Of a stretch of 64,000 nt of DNA, positions 49,598 through 58,117 are shown one piece after another. Position 1 is the stretch's first letter; each line of letters begins with the position of its first letter. Under the pieces are notes generated by a model, which had not been told where the DNA came from, ran no database searches, and was given only the letters and a program-made list of their open reading frames with translations. Source of the stretch: Bog-756 sp963756515 (GTDB lineage: Bacteria; Actinomycetota; Acidimicrobiia; Acidimicrobiales; RAAP-2); contig CAVWNV010000013.1 in NCBI GenBank assembly GCA_963756515.1, forward strand, positions 434,001-498,000, in the 5' to 3' direction. The position numbers were made by a program, and so were the translations under genes.

Positions 49598-49674
49598 TGT
49601 ACGCAGTGTAGGGGGAGGTCGACATTCTCCGATCAAATTGACCCGGGGCCCCGACGGGGCGAGAGAATCAGGTC

Positions 49675-50049
49675 GTGCGCAAGCAGTACAACTTCCGGCC
49701 GGGCCAACAGGGACTCGACGCATGGGACGTGGACCATCTCATCCGTCTGAGCGCCGACCTGCCGGTAGAGGAGGTGGCGGTGGCGTCGATCCACGACGTG
49801 GACACCGACTTCTGGTTCAAATTCGGGCCGGAGCCCACCGTCCGGCGGATCATCGAACAGATTCGCCTCATCGAGGAGGTCGACTTCACGTACCCGATCA
49901 TCCTGGGGTCCGATGGCCGGGTCATGGACGGCATGCACCGGGTGGCCCGAGCCATCCTCGAAGGTCGCACGACCATCAGGGCGGTGAGGTTCACCGTCGA
50001 GCCCGAGCCGGACTACCGGAACTGCCGACCGGACGACCTGCCCTATTGA
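49675..50049 (+). CDS. ParB-like N-terminal domain protein
   Basis: Soluble protein of 124 residues related to ParB/sulfiredoxin-like nuclease domains. The central block EVDFTYPIILGSDGRVMDGM followed by HRVARAILEGRTTIRAVRF has the ParB-type GxxxDGxHR pattern. The N-terminal part is helical. It lacks the helix-turn-helix of true ParB, so plasmid or chromosome partition is not implied; stand-alone members can be ATP/CTP-binding or nuclease-like. GTG 49675 is the likely start. The riboflavin-kinase-like gene follows on the same strand 133 bases downstream. Confidence 0.75.
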   Translation: MRKQYNFRPGQQGLDAWDVDHLIRLSADLPVEEVAVASIHDVDTDFWFKFGPEPTVRRIIEQIRLIEEVDFTYPIILGSDGRVMDGMHRVARAILEGRTTIRAVRFTVEPEPDYRNCRPDDLPY

Positions 50050-50182
50050 GGACAGCGACGGGACCGCCGGCATGGGGTCGGCCGTCACCTCCGTCACGTT
50101 CCGACCGACGATCGAGGCGCGGTTCGGCCGGTTGGGCCCGCGACGCTTGCCTCCTGCGGGCCGACCTGGCACGCTCGGCCCC

Positions 50183-50575
50183 GTGACCGTGGTGACCGGC
50201 ACGGTGACGAGCGGCATCGGGGACCTGGGCCGATGGATGGTCCTCTACGCCGATGCCTACGAGGCCGAGACCGGCGTCCGCCTGTACCCGGGCAGTCTGA
50301 ACGTCCTCCTGCGGGCCGAGTACCGGCTCCCGGCCCATCCGCCCATGCGCCTCCGGCCCGAGGTCCTCGGCGGTCGGGTGGGGATGAACATCGTCCCGTG
50401 CACGATCAGCGGGGTGGCGGGGTTCGTACTCCGAACCGATCAGAACGAGGCCGGGGTGGGCGACCATGGCCGCCACATCATCGAGATCGGGGCCACGGTC
50501 CGGCTCCGTGACGCGCTGGACCTCTCCGACGGCGACACGGTGTCGATCGAGATCGATGACGGGAGGGGATGCTGA
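50183..50575 (+). CDS. DUF120 / CTP-dependent riboflavin kinase-like protein
   Basis: Protein of 130 residues that follows the whole DUF120 (archaeal RibK) pattern. It shows GTVTSGIGDLGRWM at the start, YPGSLNVLL (the GTLN motif with Ser for Thr) at about 36-44, IVPCTISGVAGFVLRTD in the middle, and HIIEIGATVRLRDALDLSDG then DTVSIEI at the end. In archaea this enzyme makes FMN from riboflavin with CTP as phosphate donor. Bacteria normally use RibF, so the role here is open. GTG 50183 gives the usual family length; upstream codons in the longer frame are not conserved. Confidence 0.75.
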   Translation: MTVVTGTVTSGIGDLGRWMVLYADAYEAETGVRLYPGSLNVLLRAEYRLPAHPPMRLRPEVLGGRVGMNIVPCTISGVAGFVLRTDQNEAGVGDHGRHIIEIGATVRLRDALDLSDGDTVSIEIDDGRGC

Positions 50576-50606
50576 GGCGACGGCCGCGATCTATTGCCGA
50601 CGCGCT

Positions 50607-51527
50607 TCACGACACCGGCGGCGGAGTTCCTTCGGCACTGGCCGGTAGGGCCGGATCCCACTCGCACACCGAGCACGCATGACGAAAGGCGGAATGGGCG
50701 AACTCGAGCCCGGTGGCCAGAGGCGTGGGACTGCTGCAGACGTCGTCCCAGTACAGGACGTACTCCCCCAGTGTCTTGTCCCAGTGGGCCTGGGCCGGTG
50801 AGAGCTCGGCCCCGGCGAACCCCTCCGGGGCCGGGTGGGCGTAGGCGTAGAAGGCAGCCCGGCCGGAGCGGGGATCACCGGGCCACCACCCCACCGCCAC
50901 CTCCTGGGCGTCCATGGCGTTGCGCATGATGAAGTCGTCCGACGGAGGAACGGCCGGGAGCCCCGAAAAGAGACTGACGGCGAGGTCGAACGAGCCCCAC
51001 CATGCGTTGACCGGGGTCGATCGACCCCGATAGGGGGCGCGGAACGCGGCCAGTACGAGCGAGGCCTGCGTGGCCGCCGTGAAGTACGACGAAACCTGAT
51101 CCGGGTCGTAGCGGGCGTGATCGTCGTCCTCGTCGAGTGGCACGCTCCACGGGACCTCCTGCGGTCTGGGATCGATGACGACCGGCCCGGCCAGGTCACG
51201 CACGGCACCCAGCACCTCGCGGGTGACCGCGCCGACCGGACGGTCGGGCCCGAGGTCGATCCGGCGAAGTCCACCCGTGCTGGTCTCCACCACCGCCTGG
51301 TGGGTTCGCAGGTCGAGAACGACGACCACGGTCCCCGATCCGTCAGGTGCCGGCAACGGCGGCGTCTCCCAGCCCCGAGCCGTCAACCGGAGAGCGGCGT
51401 GCTGTAGCTGGGGCTCGGGCGGAGCCAACGCCACCGCCAGCTTGCCCAAAACCTGGGTATGGGCGTGCAGCGTGTCACAGGTCTCGCTCCACTCCTCGTA
51501 GGCGACCGGGGGCCAAGTGGAGGACAT
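50607..51527 (-). CDS. DUF5996 family protein
   Basis: Soluble protein of 306 residues of the DUF5996 family. Family blocks are YEEWSETCDTLHAHTQVLGK at the N-terminus, GLRRIDLGPDRPVGAVTREV in the middle, VNAWWGSFDLAVSLFSG, and a C-terminal GEYVLYWDDVCSSPTPLATG. The function is not established; the pattern of Trp and His suggests a binding or catalytic pocket. It converges with the riboflavin-kinase-like gene 31 bases away and is not in an obvious operon. Confidence 0.85.
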   Translation of the reverse strand: MSSTWPPVAYEEWSETCDTLHAHTQVLGKLAVALAPPEPQLQHAALRLTARGWETPPLPAPDGSGTVVVVLDLRTHQAVVETSTGGLRRIDLGPDRPVGAVTREVLGAVRDLAGPVVIDPRPQEVPWSVPLDEDDDHARYDPDQVSSYFTAATQASLVLAAFRAPYRGRSTPVNAWWGSFDLAVSLFSGLPAVPPSDDFIMRNAMDAQEVAVGWWPGDPRSGRAAFYAYAHPAPEGFAGAELSPAQAHWDKTLGEYVLYWDDVCSSPTPLATGLEFAHSAFRHACSVCEWDPALPASAEGTPPPVS

Positions 51528-51664
51528 GCTGGGACGATAGCAACGGTCACGCGCCGACGCGACCGTTCTGACCCGTTCTCCTGCGCTCAGCCGGTGACGA
51601 TTGACTTAGGGCGCCGACGGATCAATCATGGACACATCCGCCGAGGGGCTTTGGGGGTGCTGGA

Positions 51665-52603
51665 ATGCGTTCACCAGCCGAAATGCCCGACTGCCATCAG
51701 GTACGTGGCCCACACACCACCTGGCGCCGGGCCGTGACCCTGGGCCTGGCCGCCCTGGCCGTCTCCACACTGGTGGTCGCCTCAGGGGCGACGGCTGGGG
51801 CCAGGACGCCGACGATCAAGAGGCCCGGCGCCCCCCTGGCCGTCGTGGCGGCCCCTGTCAGTGGAGGGGCAAACGTGTCGTGGTCTCCTCCGGCCTCCGA
51901 CGGCGGCTCCCCGATCACCGGCTACACCGTGACCGTCGGTCGCCTCCCGGGTTGTTCGACTTCCGGCGCGCTGCTGTGCACGGTCTCCGGTCTCATCAAC
52001 GGGAAGAGCTACTTCGTCTACGTCCAGGCTTCGAACATCATCGGTCTGGGCAAGAAGACACGGGTCTCACTGGTGCCCGGACAGGGTCCGGACTGTTCCG
52101 ACTTCTCACCGGGGGCCGACCTCCAGTACTGCAAACTGAAGGATGCCGACATGGTCGGCGTGGATCTGTCCGGGGCCAACCTGTACCGGGCCAGCCTGTA
52201 CGGTGCGGACCTCTCGGGAGCGGACCTGACTGACGTCACCTTCACGGGCGCCGACCTGAACTACGCCAACCTGGCCGATACCGACGTGTCTGGTGCCATC
52301 TTCGACACGACCGACCCTTCCCTTCCCGACCACATGACCTCCGGCGGTGTCACGGGCACTCCCGCGGTGTTCCCACCCCAGTGGGGGCTCGTCGACGGCT
52401 ACCTGGTCGGCCCCGTGGCCGATCTGGCCGGTGCCGATCTGGCCGGTGCCGATCTGGCCGGCTTCGACCTGCTCGACGTCGACCTGACCGGTGCCAACCT
52501 CAGCGGTGCCGACCTCAGCGGTGTCACCTGGTCACACACGATCTGCCCGGACGGAACCATCAGCAACGATGACGGCAGCACCTGCGTCAACAACCTCGGC
52601 TAG
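51665..52603 (+). CDS. Secreted fibronectin III and pentapeptide-repeat protein
   Basis: Exported protein of 312 residues. The signal segment is at about 20-45 (RRAVTLGLAALAVSTLVVAS). One fibronectin type III domain spans about 52-140 (VSWSPPASDGGSPITGYTVT). A pentapeptide-repeat right-handed helix follows in two blocks, about 155-225 and 255-295, with the A(D/N)LXX pattern (GADLSGADL, AGADLAGADLAGFDL). A 40-residue linker rich in Pro and Gly splits the helix. There is no catalytic motif; a structural or binding role at the surface is likely. The ATG is 12 codons before the hydrophobic stretch. Confidence 0.82.
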   Translation: MRSPAEMPDCHQVRGPHTTWRRAVTLGLAALAVSTLVVASGATAGARTPTIKRPGAPLAVVAAPVSGGANVSWSPPASDGGSPITGYTVTVGRLPGCSTSGALLCTVSGLINGKSYFVYVQASNIIGLGKKTRVSLVPGQGPDCSDFSPGADLQYCKLKDADMVGVDLSGANLYRASLYGADLSGADLTDVTFTGADLNYANLADTDVSGAIFDTTDPSLPDHMTSGGVTGTPAVFPPQWGLVDGYLVGPVADLAGADLAGADLAGFDLLDVDLTGANLSGADLSGVTWSHTICPDGTISNDDGSTCVNNLG

Positions 52604-52643
52604 CCGGATCCAGGTCGGCTGACGCCGGCGTGACGTCGGGCTC

Positions 52644-53033
52644 CTACCGACCGCTACCGACGGCACTTCGTTGGCGATGGGCCACGGAGACCGCCTCGGC
52701 CACCAACCGGACCAGTTCTTCGGCCACGTCCCGTCCGACGATCGGCCGCAGCCAGAGTTCGAGCTCGATGGGAGACAAGTCGGTACTGGGGGACACAGCT
52801 GTGCGGAGACAGTCGCCGGAACCGGTGAACACGCCCACCCACCAGGCCGGGAGAGCCGTCTCATCGGACCCGTAGAGACGAAGGTCATAGCGGCATGATC
52901 CTCCTTCTAGCGCTACGTCGATCCGGCTCTGGCCCGGTGGCTCTGACACGAGAATGGACAGTATCCGTGCTCGTCTGACCACGTCGAGTGTCACCACGGT
53001 GTGTGCCCGAATGGCCACAAAGGAGGGTGTCAT
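52644..53033 (-). CDS. Hypothetical protein
   Basis: Protein of 129 residues with beta-rich N-terminal half (VAIRAHTVVTLDVVRRARIL) and helical C-terminal half (VAEELVRLVAEAVSVAHRQR). No signal peptide, membrane segment or catalytic motif was found, and no family was recognised. ATG 53033 was preferred because the sequence before it looks random; the ribosome-binding site is weak. It converges with the pentapeptide-repeat gene. Confidence 0.5.
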   Translation of the reverse strand: MTPSFVAIRAHTVVTLDVVRRARILSILVSEPPGQSRIDVALEGGSCRYDLRLYGSDETALPAWWVGVFTGSGDCLRTAVSPSTDLSPIELELWLRPIVGRDVAEELVRLVAEAVSVAHRQRSAVGSGR

Positions 53034-53180
53034 CCCCCTGACCCCAGGCCGGATCGGATGGATCGGACGCTCGGTGTCCGGTGCGTCACACAACGTTCAC
53101 CAGGGATTGAGACACCGTTCACTCTTCCGCGAGAGACTTCCGATGCAGCTCGAGAGTCCAGTTGAGAGGCGAGGAGTTCC

Positions 53181-53615
53181 ATGTTCCACACCATCGTCGT
53201 GGGGGCCGACGACTCCCAGACCGCCCGGCAGGCGGTGGTGGCCGCGGCCGACATCGCCCAGATGTCCGGGGCATCGCTCGTGATCGTGACGGCGTACGAT
53301 CCCAAATCCGTACGCCTCGATGACCTGCCCCCCGAGCTGCGACTGGCGACCACTGTCCATCCTGCCGATCAACTGCTCCACAGCCTGGCCACCATCGGTC
53401 AGGACCGTGGGCTCCCCCTTTCGGTCGAAGCGGTGACCGGTTCACCCGCGGACGCCGTGGTGAAGGTGGCCGAACAGAGACAGGCCGATCTGATCGTCGT
53501 GGGAAACAAGGGCATGAAGGGCACTCGTCGGGTGCTGGGAAGCGTTCCGAACTCCATTGCCCACGCCGCGCCGTGCTCGGTGCTCATCGTCGACACCGAG
53601 GCCGTCGGCTCGTAG
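53181..53615 (+). CDS. Universal stress protein (UspA family)
   Basis: Single-domain Usp of 144 residues. It begins MFHTIVVGADDSQTARQAV (first strand and Asp of the nucleotide pocket) and has the ATP-binding motif VVGNKGMKGTRRVLGSVPNS (GxxGxxxxxxxxGS). It ends with a strand HAAPCSVLIVDTEA. ATP-type Usps respond to stress or energy state, often as dimers. The start is supported by GAGGAG 5 bases upstream of ATG 53181. The gene stands alone. Confidence 0.92.
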   Translation: MFHTIVVGADDSQTARQAVVAAADIAQMSGASLVIVTAYDPKSVRLDDLPPELRLATTVHPADQLLHSLATIGQDRGLPLSVEAVTGSPADAVVKVAEQRQADLIVVGNKGMKGTRRVLGSVPNSIAHAAPCSVLIVDTEAVGS

Positions 53616-53788
53616 GCCCCGGCCACCAGGGCCGTGTTCCGCACGCTCCTGGACCGGTCCGTCCGGGGGAGCCAACCGGTACGTCGAAACCGCCCCCGTC
53701 CAGCCATCGCTATCGTTAGCTGGCACCGTCGCAAGAGGTCGGCTCCCCGACTTGTCGGCCATGATGCCACGGAGAGGACGGACACCGG

Positions 53789-54088
53789 ATGGTCCATGAC
53801 ACGGTAGAGGGATGGTACGTGGACGGTTCGGGGCCCATGCGGCCCGATGGTTCTCCGACGGCACCCCCGACGGCCCTAGTGCGGGACGCCACCGGAGTCG
53901 AATCACACGACGGCCCACCCAGCCCGACGTTCGAGGGTGAACTGCAGCCGGTGGCGGAGACAGCGGCTTCCGACGGCGACGACCTGCTACGCGCCGACGG
54001 CGGCGACCCGGACGACCAGGTCTTCGATGCCAACGCGGCGGTAGGAGGAGTCTGGGACGCGTTCGGCGAGAGCGGAGGCAGCGACTAG
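53789..54088 (+). CDS. Small acidic hypothetical protein
   Basis: Frame of 99 residues rich in Asp, Gly, Pro and Ala, with no structure predicted apart from a short C-terminal helix (DANAAVGGVWDAFG). It has a purine-rich GGAGAGGAC before ATG 53789 and ends 14 bases before the next gene. It could be a disordered protein or a spurious frame; codon use is coding-like but not decisive. Confidence 0.4.
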   Translation: MVHDTVEGWYVDGSGPMRPDGSPTAPPTALVRDATGVESHDGPPSPTFEGELQPVAETAASDGDDLLRADGGDPDDQVFDANAAVGGVWDAFGESGGSD

Positions 54089-54102
54089 ATGGTGGCGGAG
54101 CG

Positions 54103-54516
54103 GTGAAGCCGGTCAGGACCGGAGGAGGCGACGATACCGACACCTTTCGGTATGAGATCGACAAGCGTTTCATGCCGGTACTGGCGCTCTTCGGCCTTCG
54201 GTCGAAGCAGGACGGCGTACGGGTGGGCGACGACGACGAGGACGGCTTCACCGCGACGTTCGGTTGGCTGCGGCTCGTTACGCGGATTTCCAACATCGAC
54301 GGTGCACACGTCACACGGGACTATCGATGGTGGACCGCCATCGGCGCCAGGCGATCGCTCTCGGACGATGGCCTCTCCTTTGGCACCAATTACCGGGCCG
54401 GCGTATGCGTGCACTTCAAGCAGAAGGTGCCCACGCTCCTCGGCCGCCACGGCCATTCAGCTCTTACCGTCACCGTCGCCGACCTCGAAGGGCTCGTGCG
54501 ACGTCTGAGTCGGTGA
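54103..54516 (+). CDS. Hypothetical protein
   Basis: Soluble alpha/beta protein of 137 residues. It reads DTDTFRYEIDKRFMPVLALF, then FTATFGWLRLVTRISNIDGA and a C-terminal RHGHSALTVTVADLEGLVRR. I know similar unannotated proteins only as conserved hypotheticals in actinobacteria. GTG 54103 has GGAG close upstream. Its coding character is clear from the regular beta-strand pattern and the bias in third positions. The role is unknown. Confidence 0.6.
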   Translation: MKPVRTGGGDDTDTFRYEIDKRFMPVLALFGLRSKQDGVRVGDDDEDGFTATFGWLRLVTRISNIDGAHVTRDYRWWTAIGARRSLSDDGLSFGTNYRAGVCVHFKQKVPTLLGRHGHSALTVTVADLEGLVRRLSR

Positions 54517-54556
54517 CGGCCGATGCCGACCGGTCCGGTCCCCTCCTGTTACCCGA

Positions 54557-55543
54557 TCATGCCGGTGGGAGGTGTCCGCCGGTGCGGAGGTAAGCCACCG
54601 TGTCCCGGAAGGTGTCCGACAGTGGACGGTAGGCCATGCCCAGGTCGGCCAGTGTGGCGGAGTCGTCCGTCGGGACACCGCTCGTCATGATGATCGCCGC
54701 TTCCTCCGAAAGCGGGACGTCGACGGGTCCGAATGCCCGTTGGGCATCGAACTGACGCCCCATCTCGATCATGTCCGCGGCGCTGACTTTGTGACCATGG
54801 AGATCGACGCCGGCGGCCTGGCCCAGTAGCGCAGTCCATTCGGCCCAGGTGACGTACTGCCCCCCGGCCATGTAGTGCCTCGGCCCCCGTCCGGGCGCGA
54901 CGGCGCGGGCCAGCAGCTCGGCCGCGTCACGGACGTCCACGACACCGAGGCCCCCCGGTGGTACGAGCATCATCGAGCCCAAGGCGCCGAGGACGGCTTG
55001 AAAGCTGCCGTCCAGGTGCGGTGACGTCGGTCCGTAGATTCCGCCGAGAGTGACGCTGGTTATCGGCTCGCCTTGGGCCTGAAGTTGCCGGACGAACCGT
55101 TCGGCGTCCCGCTTGGAAGTGCCGTAGGCGGAGAGGGGCTCGGCCAACGGCGCCGACGGCGTCACGACGGCCTCCTGACTGGGGAGGTAGACCGTGATGG
55201 TCGATGTGTAGACGATCGGGTCCATCCCCGCGGCCAACGATTCGGTCAGAACCGTCCTCGTCCCGACCACGTTTACGTCCGATGTCTGTCCACCGGCGCC
55301 GCCCACACCGATCTCGGCGGCGGCGTGGATGACGGCATCGCATCCACGGAGTGCGGCTTGCACGGAGCGCGAATCGGTGACGTCACCCCGGACAGCTTCG
55401 GCGTCGACCCGGAACGGAGCCAGCACGTCCGGTAGGCGCTCGGGGCTGCGGGCGAGAACCCGGACGTCGTGCCCGAGACCGACCAAGGTCGCCACCGTGT
55501 GCGATCCCACGAATCCTGTTCCCCCCGTGACCAACACCCTCAC
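54557..55543 (-). CDS. NAD-dependent epimerase/dehydratase family protein
   Basis: Extended SDR of 328 residues, similar to dihydroflavonol-4-reductase-like enzymes. The cofactor loop VLVTGGTGFVGSHTVATL is at the very N-terminus (about residues 3-20). VYTSTITVYLPS holds the catalytic Ser/Thr and YGTSKRDAERFV the Tyr and Lys. The C-terminal domain contains YMAGGQYVTWAEW. GTG 55543 was chosen because AGGGGAGGA precedes it at good spacing; a longer upstream frame is not needed. The substrate is unknown. Intact, unlike the relative at 7294. Confidence 0.88.
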   Translation of the reverse strand: MRVLVTGGTGFVGSHTVATLVGLGHDVRVLARSPERLPDVLAPFRVDAEAVRGDVTDSRSVQAALRGCDAVIHAAAEIGVGGAGGQTSDVNVVGTRTVLTESLAAGMDPIVYTSTITVYLPSQEAVVTPSAPLAEPLSAYGTSKRDAERFVRQLQAQGEPITSVTLGGIYGPTSPHLDGSFQAVLGALGSMMLVPPGGLGVVDVRDAAELLARAVAPGRGPRHYMAGGQYVTWAEWTALLGQAAGVDLHGHKVSAADMIEMGRQFDAQRAFGPVDVPLSEEAAIIMTSGVPTDDSATLADLGMAYRPLSDTFRDTVAYLRTGGHLPPA

Positions 55544-56136
55544 CGGTTCCTCCCCTCTACAGCGCCACGAAGCCACGATGATCGACCGGGACCGGCAGCA
55601 TGCCTCGCACCGGATGGCCCGTCCACCACCGCACGGTATCTGGTGCCGAAGAACGACACCGCTTCGGGTCCCAGCGGAGAACCCGTCGCACCGCGCTCGG
55701 GTTCTCCGCCGCCATTGACGCACGGGGGTTGACGCCGGTTGCTGCAATCGCCACCGACGCCAACCCTCATGCTCGCGTAGGAGACCGAGGGGGGCGATCA
55801 GCCACCTACGTGCGCCCTGTCATCGGGCTCGATGGTTTCTTACCCCGCCCCGTCCCAATCGCACGTTCAGGTCTTCAGTTTGTAACGAATGCGTAATCGG
55901 GTCGCAGCCAATTCGCCTCGTTACCCCGCACGACCCGGACCCGATGGTCGGAGTCGTCAGCAGACGGACTACCACCGAATTCAACCAATCGACATGCCCT
56001 CGAAGGACCGGTTGAGCGGAGAACCGGTGTGTGAGCGTCCGAATCCCGTCTCTGGCCGAGGGTATTGACGACCAACCGTCCTGTCATCTCTACTGGCGGG
56101 ACGGCTCAAGCAGAGCCCCGGAAAGGAGATCGTCGG
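55544..56136. other. Gap of 593 bases, no gene seen
   Basis: Short frames on both strands look random (Arg/Pro/Ser-rich, no family match). The last 80 bases hold the promoter-like sequence for the DUF899 gene. The region has more A and T than its surroundings. Confidence 0.5.
56065..56094 (+). promoter_or_regulatory. Probable sigma-70-type promoter of the DUF899 gene
   Basis: TTGACG (56065-56070) and TCTACT (56089-56094) with an 18-base spacer, about 43 bases ahead of the ATG. Confidence 0.4.
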
Positions 56137-56862
56137 ATGGCATCGCACACGCTCGGGACTCGAGAAGAATGGCTGGAAGCCCGTCTCGAGCTCCTCAACG
56201 CTGAAAAGGAATTGACGCGCCGCAGCGATGAGCTGGCGGAACGGCGTCGTGGCCTGCCGTGGGTGCAGGTCGAAGAGAATTACCGATTCGAGACCGAAGA
56301 GGGTGAAGCGTCCCTGTCCGATCTGTTCGATGGGAACTCGCAGTTGCTCGTCTATCACTTCATGCTCGGACCTGACTGGGGCGAAGGTTGTCCGAGCTGC
56401 TCCGCCCTGGCCGACGGCTTCGCCGGCAGCGTCTCGCATCTCGATCACCATGATGTTTCGTTCGTCGTGGTATCACGGGCGCCGCTCGACGAAATCCTCG
56501 CCTACAAGCGCCGCATGGGATGGGAGTTCCGGTGGATCTCATCGTTCGGCAGCAACTTCAACTACGACTTCCATGTCTCGATCGATCCGGCCCTGGCGCC
56601 AGTTGAGTACAACTACAAGGGTCAGGTGCAGCTCGAGGCTGAAAACGTCGCCTGGCGCGACTGGTCGGGTGAGCAGCCGGGCATGAGCGCATTCGCGCGT
56701 GACGGCGACGATGTGTTCCACACGTACTCCGCCTATTCCCGCGGGCTCGATGGGCTATGGACGATGTGGCAATGGCTGGATCGCGCCCCCCTGGGCCGCA
56801 ACGAGGGTGACCTTTCGTGGTTCCATCGGCACGACGAATACCCGGCGACAACGGACGAGTAG
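56137..56862 (+). CDS. DUF899 (thioredoxin-like) protein
   Basis: Thioredoxin-fold protein of 241 residues in the DUF899 family. After a helical start (SHTLGTREEWLEARLELLNA) comes the conserved LLVYHFMLGPDWGEGCPSCS, with a CPSC motif (Cys85, Cys88). Later blocks are FVVVSRAPLDEILAYKRRMG and WRDWSGEQPGMSAF. A redox role is likely but no substrate is known. AAAGGAG 8 bases ahead supports ATG 56137; the earlier ATG at 56065 lies in the promoter. The PPOX gene follows 81 bases downstream. Confidence 0.88.
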   Translation: MASHTLGTREEWLEARLELLNAEKELTRRSDELAERRRGLPWVQVEENYRFETEEGEASLSDLFDGNSQLLVYHFMLGPDWGEGCPSCSALADGFAGSVSHLDHHDVSFVVVSRAPLDEILAYKRRMGWEFRWISSFGSNFNYDFHVSIDPALAPVEYNYKGQVQLEAENVAWRDWSGEQPGMSAFARDGDDVFHTYSAYSRGLDGLWTMWQWLDRAPLGRNEGDLSWFHRHDEYPATTDE

Positions 56863-56943
56863 GTATCGTCGCACCGGATGTACCACCGCCTGATACCGGG
56901 TTCTCCCCGGTAGAGTCCGGGTCGTGACCAGAGAGGAGACTGC

Positions 56944-57363
56944 GTGACTGAGGGCCCCATCCGACTCGACCAAACCACCCGTGCGGCAGTTGCTTCTGGG
57001 CGGCTCGTTCATCTGGCCACCATCAATCCGGACGGCTCCCCCCAGGTGACCTGCATCTACGTCGGCTGGGACGGGGACGACATCGTCGCCGGCCATCTCG
57101 CCGACCACGTGAAACTGCGCAATATTCGGCGCGATTCGCGGGTCACGCTCTCCATTGAGTCCGACATCTCGTTCGAAGGATTGAGCCCGTATCTCGTGAT
57201 CCAGGGGATGGCTCGGGTCGACGTGGGCGGAGCAGTACCGCTGCTTCGCCGGATCACTGACGGTCAGTTCCCGCCACCGGGAGACAATTGGCCTGAAGGA
57301 TTCGTCACCCGAATCTCGCCCCGGAGACTCACTGGTATCGGCCCCTGGGCTCTTGCCGACTGA
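56944..57363 (+). CDS. PPOX class F420-dependent oxidoreductase
   Basis: Split-beta-barrel flavin/F420-binding protein of 139 residues, pyridoxamine 5'-phosphate oxidase-like. The typical N-terminus HLATINPDGSPQVTCIYVGW (about residues 22-41) and the central KLRNIRRDSRVTLSIES (about 54-70) match the actinobacterial F420-dependent group. It should reduce a small quinone, biliverdin or similar compound. GTG 56944 follows AGAGAGGAGAC at good spacing. Confidence 0.87.
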   Translation: MTEGPIRLDQTTRAAVASGRLVHLATINPDGSPQVTCIYVGWDGDDIVAGHLADHVKLRNIRRDSRVTLSIESDISFEGLSPYLVIQGMARVDVGGAVPLLRRITDGQFPPPGDNWPEGFVTRISPRRLTGIGPWALAD

Positions 57364-57394
57364 GAAAGCACCTCGGCCGGGCTACCGTGGCACT

Positions 57395-57661
57395 GTGAGC
57401 GGGCCGCGAATTCCCGGTGGGGTGGTGCACAAGCTTCCGGGTGACCTGCGCACAGCACTGCATGCCAATCCCACGGCACTCGTTGCCTGGAGGGACATCA
57501 CGCCTCTGGCCCGCAACGAGTTCATCTGCTGGGTCGAGGATGCCAAGCAGGAAATGACCCGAGCCCGCCGTATTCGCCGGACGCAAGAGGAGTTGGAGGA
57601 AGGCCAGCGGCGGCCATGCTGCTGGCCAGGGTGCAAGCACCGCGAACGCACCGGCAGCTAG
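57395..57661 (+). CDS. YdeI/OmdA-like small protein
   Basis: Protein of 88 residues that matches the C-terminal OmdA (bacteriocin-protection, YdeI) domain. It has DLRTALHANPTALVAWRDIT then PLARNEFICWVEDAKQEMTR and RRIRRTQEELEEGQRRPCCW. The PGC-KHR end with Cys residues is extra. Full YdeI proteins are about twice as long, so this is a single-domain version. GTG 57395 gives the family start. Confidence 0.72.
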   Translation: MSGPRIPGGVVHKLPGDLRTALHANPTALVAWRDITPLARNEFICWVEDAKQEMTRARRIRRTQEELEEGQRRPCCWPGCKHRERTGS

Positions 57662-57730
57662 CAATCGATGGAGCATCGTCCGTGTCGGCCGGGACGCTCC
57701 ACTCAGGATCGAAGCTGACATGCTTACGGA

Positions 57731-58117
57731 ATGCCTATCCGCGATCTCGAGGAACTTCTGGCCCACCTCACCGTGAATCAACGGCCTGGGACCTGGTGCA
57801 TGGTGAGCGGCGTCTCCCTCGGAGAAGAGATCGATGTAGCGGCAACGATCACTGAGGAGGAAGGAGACACCTTCGTCATCAGCGCGGACGATGCCGTGGA
57901 GCAAGGACTGGAGCCAACATTCTTTGCTGCGTGGCTCACCTTGAATGTGAGTTCGGCGCTCGACGCGGTGGGACTGACAGCCGCAGTTTCCACTGCACTC
58001 GCCGCGGATGGCATCCCCTGCAATGTGTTGGCCGGCTATCACCACGATCATCTGCTGGTGCCGGTAGAGCGTGCAACGCGAGCAGTGGCAATCCTCAGCT
58101 CACTCCGTGAGGGATGA
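57731..58117 (+). CDS. ACT domain-containing protein
   Basis: Small ligand-binding protein of 128 residues. The second half (LDAVGLTAAVSTALAADGIP, then CNVLAGYHHDHLLVPVERAT) is the ACT_7 (DUF2241-type) pattern in which Gly-Tyr-His-His-Asp-His is highly conserved. The first half (MVSGVSLGEEIDVAATITEE) forms another beta-rich unit. A role in sensing an amino acid is likely. The ribosome-binding site before ATG 57731 is weak. Confidence 0.8.
   Translation: MPIRDLEELLAHLTVNQRPGTWCMVSGVSLGEEIDVAATITEEEGDTFVISADDAVEQGLEPTFFAAWLTLNVSSALDAVGLTAAVSTALAADGIPCNVLAGYHHDHLLVPVERATRAVAILSSLREG

Noticed and set aside
49555..49615. Stretch with GGTGGCGGAA and GCAGTGTAGGGGG resembling parts of tRNA-Leu or tRNA-Ser, and CAGGTCCGGA resembling SRP RNA
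   Set aside because: No cloverleaf closes and the SRP tetraloop and symmetric loop motifs are missing; the T6 terminator on the other strand explains the symmetry better.
49675..50049. Chromosome or plasmid partition system from the ParB-like protein
   Set aside because: No helix-turn-helix, no ParA partner and no parS-like repeats nearby.
55540..55770. Small frames on both strands upstream of the epimerase
   Set aside because: Overlapping frames with random composition, no ribosome-binding site and no family.
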